Assembly (NCBI GenBank): GCA_964343305.1
Contig: CAYFJO010000272.1
Span: 1-14,764, forward strand
DNA length: 14,764 nt
Direction of reading: 5' to 3'
DNA from: CAYFJO01 sp964343305
GTDB taxonomy: Bacteria > Planctomycetota > Planctomycetia > Pirellulales > Pirellulaceae
The first letter of the stretch is position 1. The number at the start of each line of letters is the position of its first letter. Positions 6,848 through 14,392 of the stretch are shown here, piece by piece. The notes under the pieces were generated by a model that worked only from the letters and a program-made list of their open reading frames with translations, did not search any database and was not told the DNA's origin. A program made the translations under genes and the position numbers.

Positions 6848-8782
6848 TCACTTGAGCAGCGGTTCTTCCTCTTCTTCTTCATCAGGCGGCTTAGCTCCGG
6901 CAGCAGGAGCAGCCGGTTTTGCGGCGGGGACATTCTTGTGAACAGCCGTACGAAGAAAACTCGTGACATCCTGTTGGAACGCAGCGAGGTCATCCGTCCA
7001 CTGAGTGTATTGATCAAGCTCGTCGTCCGCGGCTCCACCTCGGTCGGCTAGAATCTCCGTGAACGTGCTCAACTCTTTGAGATGCTCGCCGTTGATGTTT
7101 TGCAGCTTGAATGCTCCCAGATAGTCCCCTTCCGCCTCGAGCGTCTCGAAAGCGGTTTTCGCGGCCGGCAGGTTGTCCGCGATCTTGTTGATCGCCGTCA
7201 AAGCCCAGTCTTCGTAGATCGTCTTGCGAGCGGCCGCGACTTCCGGACTTGGATTGTTCCACAGCTTTTTGATCTCGTCGAGCTTTTTGGTCAGTTGCGG
7301 CTGGTCGGGCTGTTCTTCGAGGGCTTCCTCGTAACAAGTGATGGCTTCGTCAATATCGCCCACGCTTTCCAACATGGCGGCGCGGTTGATCAATTCGTTC
7401 GCCCGGCTCTGGGCGTCGAGTTTGGTAATCATTTGGTTCAGCACGGCAGACAGGTTTTGCAGTTCCTTGATACGATCTTGTTGTCGTGTGATCTCCTGTG
7501 CGCTGTACTTCAACCGACGATCACCGGACATGCCGAGTTTTTCGGCGAGCTGGTTCAAATCGTTGAAGTCGCCGGCCGCAATCTGATAAAGCGGCTGAAC
7601 GCTGGCGATGGCATCGTTGACTCGCGTTTGAGCGTCTTCGTACTTTTTTTCCTCATTCAACTTGTTGTAGTCACGAATGCACACGTTGATAATCGTGTCC
7701 AAGGCTTGCAGGTCTTGAACCAGGTAACCCAGCTTTCGGAGGATGTTGAACTTCTCATCGGCAGCTTTATCCGGATTGAATTCTATTCTCTGCTCGCAAA
7801 TGTCCGAGGTGATCGGCACTGGCAGTTCGAGTTTTGTGTCGCCCTGTTTGATGCGAACGAAGGCAACGTCCTGGAAAATGCGCCGCGATTGCACGACGCC
7901 GTCCGGTCCAACTGATCCGATGCTGTCGGCCGGGCCGATCTCCTTAAAACCTTTGTCGTTGGCATAGACGAGGCACTTGATGGCGGGCTTGCCACTTTTG
8001 TTGTCGATGATTTTCAGGCGAATGCGGCCGGATTGTGTGTTGAGTTTGACTGCCTCAATGCGAACGACGCGAGCGGACTTTTTCCACGGATCATCTAAGC
8101 CGCTATGTAGTCGCGCGGAATTCGTATATTTGCCCTTGGTATATTGCAGGATCGATTGCTTCATTGGCACCTGTACGAATTTGCCGTCGGCCTGACGGAA
8201 AACTTGAACCGGTTGCAAGAAGCAGCTCTTGCCCAACACGCGATCAAGTTGATCGTTGAAATCGGCACCACGAAAATGGAGCGAGACCAAGTTGGGCGAC
8301 GTGGCGGTCACTGTGGCGACCGGCGAAAACCCATCCTTGACGGCTAAACACACTGCCTTGGCCAGCCACTGCCGGTCGGGAGTCGTTTGCGAATTGGCCG
8401 AACCAATCCAATTGGTTTCACTATTCGCATAGCGGCTGGTGAGCCGATAGCCGTGCCGCGTGTGCGAAATGTCGACCACAATCAACTGCCCCGACTGCCG
8501 ATGGCGCGCGAGGATTGCATGTGTCAACGGCACATTGCCAACCCGACTCGATAGTTCGTCGAATACCCAGTGCTCCCGACGAACCACGTTCAAATTCGCC
8601 AAGGGGCCAAAGTAATTCGTCAAATAGTCCTCCACTTGATGCTGGACGTTGTCGCAAAACGCGGGCGTTAACAGCGGCGCATCGTCGAATCGCAGGCAAA
8701 CCGTGACATCGTACGAATCACCGGCTTGTTTCGAATCGACTGTTGCGCCGCACAGCAATGCGATAAATAGCGTCGTCGTCAT
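6848..8782 (-). CDS. Exported TPR/coiled-coil protein with acidic PLL tail, unknown function
   Basis: A 644-residue protein with a short N-terminal hydrophobic segment (TTTLFIALLCGATV) that suggests export. Residues 20-330 look like two or three beta-rich domains with no family I can name. Residues about 345-490 are helical and charged, likely coiled coil (IINVCIRDYNKLNEEKKYED, RQQDRIKELQNL), and 490-540 contain a TPR-like pair (ANELINRAAMLESVGDIDEA, CYEEALEEQPDQPQL). The C-terminus is Ala-Pro rich and ends in DEEEEEEPLLK. Its ATG overlaps the stop of the substrate-binding protein gene as ATGA, so the two are translationally coupled. That coupling and the shared acidic motif suggest the two products work together. 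Confidence 0.8.
   Translation of the reverse strand: MTTTLFIALLCGATVDSKQAGDSYDVTVCLRFDDAPLLTPAFCDNVQHQVEDYLTNYFGPLANLNVVRREHWVFDELSSRVGNVPLTHAILARHRQSGQLIVVDISHTRHGYRLTSRYANSETNWIGSANSQTTPDRQWLAKAVCLAVKDGFSPVATVTATSPNLVSLHFRGADFNDQLDRVLGKSCFLQPVQVFRQADGKFVQVPMKQSILQYTKGKYTNSARLHSGLDDPWKKSARVVRIEAVKLNTQSGRIRLKIIDNKSGKPAIKCLVYANDKGFKEIGPADSIGSVGPDGVVQSRRIFQDVAFVRIKQGDTKLELPVPITSDICEQRIEFNPDKAADEKFNILRKLGYLVQDLQALDTIINVCIRDYNKLNEEKKYEDAQTRVNDAIASVQPLYQIAAGDFNDLNQLAEKLGMSGDRRLKYSAQEITRQQDRIKELQNLSAVLNQMITKLDAQSRANELINRAAMLESVGDIDEAITCYEEALEEQPDQPQLTKKLDEIKKLWNNPSPEVAAARKTIYEDWALTAINKIADNLPAAKTAFETLEAEGDYLGAFKLQNINGEHLKELSTFTEILADRGGAADDELDQYTQWTDDLAAFQQDVTSFLRTAVHKNVPAAKPAAPAAGAKPPDEEEEEEPLLK
6854..6880 (-). 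repeat. Acidic E6-PLL motif at the C-terminus of the TPR protein
   Basis: Six Glu codons (mixed GAA and GAG) followed by Pro-Leu-Leu, then Lys and stop. The same motif occurs three times at the N-terminus of the neighbouring substrate-binding protein. Confidence 0.8.
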
Positions 8783-11511
8783 CGGCTCGGCAACTCCTCA
8801 ACTTGCAGCTTCCAATCTTCCACGCCGTCGAACAGCGTGATGGGGTTCAATTTCGTCGTCTCCAGCGACTCGTGCACGGCGACGTACGTATCGAGTTGCC
8901 AGAGCGGGATGATCAGGGCATTTTTCGTGACGTGCTCGTGGATTTCATAGGTCAGCCGTTGAATGTCATTGAATCGCTTGTTCAGATTTAAGGCAAGAAA
9001 CCTGGCTTGCAGTTGGTCGTCGGGAACGCTACCCATAAAGTTGGTCGATCCGTCTTCGTCGCTCTGGCGGTCAAACAGCGGAGAGAGCATATAGGTTTCG
9101 TCCTCGAAATCGTGCCGCCAATACACCAGATCAAAGTCATGGCGTTTGACCACGCGGTCGTAAAACATCTCTGGTTCGACCGCGTTCAGTTCAACATTCA
9201 GGCCAAGGTCCGCGTGGTTCAGTTGGTTTTTGATCTCTTCGCATGCCTTTTGGACGTCGGCGTCGCGCGTTGGATAAACCAATCTCAACTTGGGAATGCC
9301 TGCTTTGAATTCGTCGGAGCGTCGCGCCAAATCGAGGAACGTGATGGCACGTTGCTGATCGAACAGCGGTTTTAGCTCACGCTCGCGGCCTTTATAAACC
9401 CAACTGTTCGTGGGAAACGGCCCGGCCAGCGCCGAGTGATCCGGGGAGTCTTTGGCGGGCCGAAAGATTGCATCCAAGATCTTTTCGCGATCGATCGCGT
9501 GCTCGACCGCCAGACGCAAGTGCTTGTTCTTCAGCGAGCGGCGATAATTCGGTGCCAAAAAGAACACGCTTCGAGTCGTCAGCTTATCGACGCGTTTGCC
9601 CAGTCGACTGAGCCGATCGGCGATATCGCGGTTGAGCCCGTAAATCAAATGCACGTTGCCCGCGTTGAATTCGCGCTCGGCTTCGAGCAACTCCTGGCGG
9701 CTGAACGCAATTTCCTGAATTCTTGGCCCCGGCACTTTGCGGTAATGTGGGTTGGCGACGAATCGCATTTCGTCAGGCTCTTCCAGTGGCAACAACACAT
9801 AAGGCCCAGTTCCGACGGGGTTTCTTTCGAATGCCGCCAGTTCGTCTTTCGTGCCGCCCTGCGGGAAGTGATGCTTGGGCAGCACAGGAAAGTCCATCAG
9901 TGCCAGAGGTTGCCAGAAGTCTTTCTTGGTCGTGATGGCAACTTCGAACGGTCCTGGAGAATCTACCTTGAGAAACTCGCTCCAACTTCGATACGACAGG
10001 TGACGAGAGTACTGTTCGCTGGACAACAGCTTTTTGAAGGTCCAACGGACATCTTCCGAAGTCAGCGGTCTGCGAACATCGCCAATGTGGCCGTCCGACC
10101 AGGAGCAGTTGGGCAAGTGGAACAATCGACCTTTCGGCAACGGCAGCGGCCGGCCCTCGGCAAGTTGCGAAACATAATGCGGACCGGTTTTCGGATCTTC
10201 GACCCAGTGAACGAGACTTTCGTACATCAGGCGAACCGCGTGCCGCTCGACGGGAGCATGTGCGGAAAGCGGCGTCAGGTTTTTCGGTAAATGCGAATAA
10301 GCACACTTCAGCACAACCCAGTTGTCAATCAATTCACGCAGCTCGTGCTCTGCTTCGGGAATGCCGGGCCAGATGTCGTGTGCACGACTTAGAATCTCCA
10401 GCCTGCGGCGCTTATCGGTGACGCCTTCCAACCGCGCAATCTCAGCGGTTGCCTTGTCGATCAGTCCCTTGCGATAAACCGATGCGACGTCACCCGGCTT
10501 GGGCAGCACGCGATCTTCCAATTGCCGCAGCAGCCCGCGCGCGACGTTGAAATCTTCGCGTTTGAATGCCGCGTCGAATGCCATGCGAAACACTCCTTCG
10601 TACAGCCCTCGCAGCGCGGCGTTTTCCACTCGCAAGTCGTCGCGCAGTTTGTCGCAGGACTGGAAGGCCTTCTCATAATTCTCAACGGAAAAGGAGCCTT
10701 GCACGGTGCGATATTGAATGTTGAACATCGCACGAATCAGCGGATCGCGAATCTCTTCCTGCCAATAGGCACCTTGCCGCAGTCCGCGCTGGCGGGCCGA
10801 ATCATGTTCGTTGACGCCTTTTTGCAGAATGGCCATTGCCGTGATCGCGTCGGCCTGCAACTCCGGCGTGGAAAGATCGATTCTGTTTCGAAAGCGGACC
10901 AACTCATCGACGGTGATGCCCATTTTTTCGGCGGCGTGGGCCAGCATTCGCTGTTCGAAATAGTCGATGCGATCGATCTGTTGGCCGGTGTACGCCGTTT
11001 CGTAACCGCCTTCTTTAAGATTCGTGACATAGACGCGATACTTCTTGCCGAACGGCAGAGGTGTTTTCCAATAGGTGCGCAACAATTCGACGTTCTTTGG
11101 CAGCGGCTTTTCGACTTTTGAACGAATGACATGAACGACGTCTACCACGGGTTCCTTCATCGCTGGTTCTTCCAGCCCAAGGCCAACAACTGGCCCACCA
11201 CCGATCAGGTCAGGGGCACCTGCCTTTGGGACAACAGGCAACAGTGGCTCCTCTTCTTCCTCTTCGGGCAGCCCACCACCTTTCGCCCCCACGGCGGGTT
11301 TAGGGAGCAACGGTTCCTCCTCTTCTTCTTCGAGCGGAACATTGCCCGCGGGCTTGGGCAGTAACGGCTCTTCTTCTTCCTCTTCTTCGGCCGCAGCGAT
11401 TTGCATGATGACTGCATTGACGGCCAGCAGGCTCTTGCACACGTCGGCGGTTGCGGTGGGAAGGTCGATGGCCGTCAGAAGAATGGCACTCAGAATGATC
11501 GTTCGAATCAT
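8779..11511 (-). CDS. ABC transporter substrate-binding protein, family 5 (SBP_bac_5), orphan
   Basis: About 910 residues, much longer than a normal family 5 binding protein (500-600). ATG at 11511 begins a clean signal peptide (MIRTIILSAILLTAIDLPTA); GTG at 11523 in the same frame is the alternative. There is no lipobox. Residues about 42-95 hold three Glu-run/PLLP repeats. Residues 130-400 are helical, TPR-like and not part of the usual fold. From about 425 the SBP_bac_5 signatures follow: VRLMYESLVHW, WSDGHIGDVRRPLTSEDVRWTF (the W-DG-x-PLT-x-DV pattern), NPVGTGPYVL, NKHLRLAVEHAIDREKI and AGPFP. Family members bind oligopeptides, nickel or sugars in the periplasm. No permease or ATPase lies nearby. 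It starts 58 bp after the upstream zinc-ribbon TPR gene and overlaps the downstream TPR gene by 4 bp. Confidence 0.9.
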   Translation of the reverse strand: MIRTIILSAILLTAIDLPTATADVCKSLLAVNAVIMQIAAAEEEEEEEPLLPKPAGNVPLEEEEEEPLLPKPAVGAKGGGLPEEEEEEPLLPVVPKAGAPDLIGGGPVVGLGLEEPAMKEPVVDVVHVIRSKVEKPLPKNVELLRTYWKTPLPFGKKYRVYVTNLKEGGYETAYTGQQIDRIDYFEQRMLAHAAEKMGITVDELVRFRNRIDLSTPELQADAITAMAILQKGVNEHDSARQRGLRQGAYWQEEIRDPLIRAMFNIQYRTVQGSFSVENYEKAFQSCDKLRDDLRVENAALRGLYEGVFRMAFDAAFKREDFNVARGLLRQLEDRVLPKPGDVASVYRKGLIDKATAEIARLEGVTDKRRRLEILSRAHDIWPGIPEAEHELRELIDNWVVLKCAYSHLPKNLTPLSAHAPVERHAVRLMYESLVHWVEDPKTGPHYVSQLAEGRPLPLPKGRLFHLPNCSWSDGHIGDVRRPLTSEDVRWTFKKLLSSEQYSRHLSYRSWSEFLKVDSPGPFEVAITTKKDFWQPLALMDFPVLPKHHFPQGGTKDELAAFERNPVGTGPYVLLPLEEPDEMRFVANPHYRKVPGPRIQEIAFSRQELLEAEREFNAGNVHLIYGLNRDIADRLSRLGKRVDKLTTRSVFFLAPNYRRSLKNKHLRLAVEHAIDREKILDAIFRPAKDSPDHSALAGPFPTNSWVYKGRERELKPLFDQQRAITFLDLARRSDEFKAGIPKLRLVYPTRDADVQKACEEIKNQLNHADLGLNVELNAVEPEMFYDRVVKRHDFDLVYWRHDFEDETYMLSPLFDRQSDEDGSTNFMGSVPDDQLQARFLALNLNKRFNDIQRLTYEIHEHVTKNALIIPLWQLDTYVAVHESLETTKLNPITLFDGVEDWKLQVEELPSR
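11236..11388 (-). repeat. Three acidic E(6-7)-PLLP repeats in the substrate-binding protein
   Basis: Units start at 11388 (seven Glu then PLLPK), 11331 (six Glu then PLLPK) and 11265 (six Glu then PLLPV), separated by Gly/Ala/Pro linkers of 7 and 11 residues. GAA and GAG are used in different orders in each unit, so the DNA copies are not recent identical duplications. They sit just after the signal peptide. Confidence 0.85.
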
Positions 11512-11569
11512 GGAATTGCTCACTTTTCAGACTTCGGAAGCTTAAGAAAACTACGGAAGTCGAAATCTC

Positions 11570-13159
11570 CTATTGGACGACTAAATACTGCATCTGGTCA
11601 TATTCTTTGGCTTCGGCAAACCCAGCAGCCTGACACGCGGCACTCATGTGTTTCAAAACCTGACGGGAGATTTTGAACCGCGCTGGTCCGGCAAACTTCA
11701 ATGTTTCCAGCGCGCTGCGAAAATGTTCCAGTGCGATTTCCGCTCGGCCTGTATCAGCAAAATGAACCCCCAGGTTGTTCAGTATCTTGGCCTGCTCGAT
11801 CTGGTCCACCGCGTATTTACTGATGCCTCGCATCAATGCCACCATGCGCTGGTCCTCAGCGGTCAATTGGTCGGTGGGCAGATACCTCTTTGTGTCATAC
11901 GTGACACCACTCGTTTCGTGGCTCAATCCCAGTTCGATTCTAAACTGAGAGATCGTCGCCGCCAGCCCGAACACGTTGCCCACGTTGAAGACGTCGGCCA
12001 GCATAATTTCGAGCGCCGCAACTTCAAGCTGGCCGCGGCGAACCAGACAATACGCGTAATTCAAATGAGCCGGGCTAAACGCGGGATTGACGCGGACGGC
12101 CCGCCGAAATTTGCGTTCGGCGGATTCCCACTGTTGCTTCGCTGCGTAGCCAGCACCGAGGAAATTGAGCAGGTACGGCGCTCGATGATAATCCAGTGTT
12201 CGCGCTCCGCGACTAATCAAGTCGTCCATTTTCGGCGAAGAGGTCACCGCGAAGAATCCCTTCGCTTGACCATATTCTTCCACGAAATCCTTTTCGATGG
12301 TGACTTCTACGGCCCGTTCGTCCGGTCGAAACCGCACGGCATGAACACCTCGCGGAAGATACAACACTGGCATGCGGCTGTTTTGGATGTCGCTCAAGTT
12401 CTCCACCGGCAGCGTGTATCCGTCGACCTCGAGAATCGTCGCCGATGGCGGAATCTTGACGCCGTGTCGCAATTGGATTCGCCGGCAATGTAGATCGTCG
12501 TATTGTCGAGACATACCAGTCAGCCCAGACCCGTTGGGAGGCGAGCCATTCACTTCAGGCTTGTCGGCCGGCGTGGTCGTGATCTGATTGTTCGTCGTCG
12601 AATTCTCGTTTGACGTTGTGTTGTTGTTGGACGCACCCGCGACATTCGTGGTTGTCGACGAATGATCGTGAATAGTGTCTGGCAGAGCATCGTCGCCGCC
12701 TTGGTCATTCGTGCCATCGGTGACGTTTGAATTATCCGAGGTCGTGTCATCGGAGGGTTGCGTATCGTCGGTGTCGTCTTCGGGCGACTGATCCGTGTCG
12801 TTTGGATCAACGTTGGCAACGCCGTTACTTGGATTTTCGCTCGACGGCGACATGGCGTAGACGATCACCAGCGAAAGGACGATCAACAAACCAACGCCAC
12901 TCGCCCCGGCAATGACATACCGTGGCATGCGGCTGGCTCCGCGTGCCTTTCGACGGCGAGTGCGAGTCGGCGGAGTTGTTGTTGTCTCGGCCTTTTGTTG
13001 TGGCAGCGGCGCGGGCGGAGCGACTTTCGAAGGCGCGGCGGATGGAACAGGCATGGGAATCGCGACGACGGACTGGCACTGTGGGCAGCGAGCTTTTTTG
13101 CCGGCCCATTGGTCTTCCAGGCGGAACAACGTCCCGCAAGTGCAGTTCACGTCAATCAT
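11570..13159 (-). CDS. Zinc-ribbon, single-TM, TPR-repeat protein
   Basis: About 529 residues. It starts at ATG 13159, or at TTG 13168, which would overlap the upstream stop as TTGA. The N-terminus is a zinc ribbon (NCTCGTLFRLED, then ARCPQCQ), with four Cys in CxC...CxxC spacing, of a kind common at the N-terminus of planctomycete membrane proteins. A Pro/Thr and then Arg/Lys-rich stretch leads to one membrane helix (VIAGASGVGLLIVLSLVIVY, about residues 82-101). Next is a roughly 100-residue Asp/Asn/Thr-rich linker, a PEGA-like beta domain (SATILEVDGYTLP...LPRGVHAVRFRP, about 238-290), and TPR-like helices (about 330-380 and 460-492: ILNNLGVHFADTGRAEIALE, HFRSALETL). The positive-inside rule puts the zinc ribbon in the cytoplasm and the TPRs outside. 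It is probably co-transcribed with the propeller gene upstream; the 58 bp to the next gene show no terminator. Confidence 0.82.
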   Translation of the reverse strand: MIDVNCTCGTLFRLEDQWAGKKARCPQCQSVVAIPMPVPSAAPSKVAPPAPLPQQKAETTTTPPTRTRRRKARGASRMPRYVIAGASGVGLLIVLSLVIVYAMSPSSENPSNGVANVDPNDTDQSPEDDTDDTQPSDDTTSDNSNVTDGTNDQGGDDALPDTIHDHSSTTTNVAGASNNNTTSNENSTTNNQITTTPADKPEVNGSPPNGSGLTGMSRQYDDLHCRRIQLRHGVKIPPSATILEVDGYTLPVENLSDIQNSRMPVLYLPRGVHAVRFRPDERAVEVTIEKDFVEEYGQAKGFFAVTSSPKMDDLISRGARTLDYHRAPYLLNFLGAGYAAKQQWESAERKFRRAVRVNPAFSPAHLNYAYCLVRRGQLEVAALEIMLADVFNVGNVFGLAATISQFRIELGLSHETSGVTYDTKRYLPTDQLTAEDQRMVALMRGISKYAVDQIEQAKILNNLGVHFADTGRAEIALEHFRSALETLKFAGPARFKISRQVLKHMSAACQAAGFAEAKEYDQMQYLVVQ

Positions 13160-13164
13160 CGACT

Positions 13165-14379
13165 TCAATAGTGGTTCAGGAAAACGACAAACAAATCCTG
13201 AGTCACGCCATCGTGTCCGACAAAAGCGATCTCAGGAACGCCAGTCACTGGGTTCACGGCCAGGTCGCTGGGCGACGTGCAACGTGTCGGGTAATCAACC
13301 GTTGCTGCGTCGCCGGTTGCAACGTCAAATGCAACCAATGGATAGTACGCGTCCTTCCGCTTGGAATGCGAAAAAGTCCAAACACGTCGGCCACTCGGTT
13401 CCCAATTTGGCCCTTCGGAATGAAACGCTTGGTTCATCACGATGTCCGATCCCACGACACGAGCCGCGCCGCCCCGTTGGACATTACACACTTCAATTCG
13501 CCAGGGTGATGCCTCGCCGGGCTCGCGCGCATAGTAGGCAACTTGTCGTTCGTTCGGAGACCAAACGGGGCTGCGCAATGTGCCTCGACTCGGCGATGGC
13601 AACACAAATTCCGTTTGGGTTTGGAGGTTTCGCACGACCAGGTCATGCCCGCCCGAGGACGCCGTGGCGGACCGCCGCCTCATCATCAACACGGTCTGGC
13701 CATCGCGAGCCCAGCGCGGTGCCGTGCCTTGCGCGATCACCGACGGTTCTCCAACCGCCCCCTTGCCGCTCCACGCGTCGTGAACCAAATCCGAGTCACG
13801 TTGGTAGATCAATCGCCAGATCCCATCCGTTCGTTCATACAGAGTTGGAAAGATGAATTGCCCCGCGCCAGCGGTTTGCTCCTGGAATTCCTCGCCGTCG
13901 GTCGAAACAAAGATATTCGTGCTCTGGCGACCTTTGTCGATTCTGGAAAACACAAACCCTTGCGGGCTGTTGATGCCCCAGCGGAACATGTAGTCGTAAG
14001 TGTCCTCGCGATCGGTGACGAGCGTCGGCTTGGGCTGCGACATGGTTTTGTACAGCAGCAACTTGCTGGCGGTCGCTCCTTCGACATTGGTGCGTTGAAA
14101 CGCCAGTCGCTGGCCGTCGGGCGACCACATGGGCAGATGATGGTTGTTTTCGTCGCGATACATGCGGAGCATCAACGTGGTCGTCATTTTTGGCTCGGCG
14201 ACCATCTTTCTCATTTCCTGGACGGTGGGAAAACGCGACGGAGAAATCAATTCGCGGCCCAGTTTAATATCGCCGAATTCGCCTTCCAGCAGTTCCTGGC
14301 CAAGACAACATGGCAGAATAATGTATGGCAGAATGAAGCCGAGCTTCGCAATCGCGTATTTCATTCTGCCATTCATCAT
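13165..14379 (-). CDS. Exported TolB-like PD40/WD40 beta-propeller protein
   Basis: A 404-residue protein with an N-terminal signal peptide (residues 1-28). Four or more PD40-type blades are visible: LPMWSPDGQRLAFQR (82-96), PRWARDGQTVLMMRR (221-235), PVWSPNERQVAYYAR (271-285) and PNWEPSGRRVWTFSH (324-338). This is the TolB-type propeller seen in exported scaffold proteins and DPP-like peptidases; no catalytic Ser-Asp-His segment follows, so it is a propeller alone. Start ATG at 14379, with a second ATG at 14376. The signal peptide region coincides with a long inverted repeat (14311-14386), so the start codon lies inside the repeat. It begins 13 bp after the stop of the partial gene to its right, in an operon-like run. 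Confidence 0.85.
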   Translation of the reverse strand: MMNGRMKYAIAKLGFILPYIILPCCLGQELLEGEFGDIKLGRELISPSRFPTVQEMRKMVAEPKMTTTLMLRMYRDENNHHLPMWSPDGQRLAFQRTNVEGATASKLLLYKTMSQPKPTLVTDREDTYDYMFRWGINSPQGFVFSRIDKGRQSTNIFVSTDGEEFQEQTAGAGQFIFPTLYERTDGIWRLIYQRDSDLVHDAWSGKGAVGEPSVIAQGTAPRWARDGQTVLMMRRRSATASSGGHDLVVRNLQTQTEFVLPSPSRGTLRSPVWSPNERQVAYYAREPGEASPWRIEVCNVQRGGAARVVGSDIVMNQAFHSEGPNWEPSGRRVWTFSHSKRKDAYYPLVAFDVATGDAATVDYPTRCTSPSDLAVNPVTGVPEIAFVGHDGVTQDLFVVFLNHY

Positions 14380-14386
14380 TCTGTCA
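14311..14386. repeat. Long imperfect inverted repeat over the start of the propeller gene
   Basis: Arms at 14311-14337 and 14360-14386, each 27 nt, match at 24 of 27 positions around a 22-nt spacer. Each arm is itself two copies of a TGGCAGAAT-type unit about 15 nt apart. The element covers the start codon and the first 23 or so codons of the propeller gene, and reaches to 7 nt from the preceding stop. As mRNA it would form a strong hairpin over the ribosome-binding region. Confidence 0.8.
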
Positions 14387-14392
14387 ATCTTC

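Noticed and set aside
7082..7915. Plus-strand frame of 277 codons inside the TPR gene
   Set aside because: The minus-strand gene here has coiled-coil and TPR patterns and operon coupling; the plus translation is a shadow without recognisable features. The same holds for long plus frames at 9436-10290, 11648-12493, 12912-13856 and 13543-14448.
11236..11388. Glu-run DNA as a simple-sequence frameshift switch
   Set aside because: GAA and GAG are mixed and the tracts are interrupted, so slippage by whole repeat units is unlikely and no out-of-frame product is evident.
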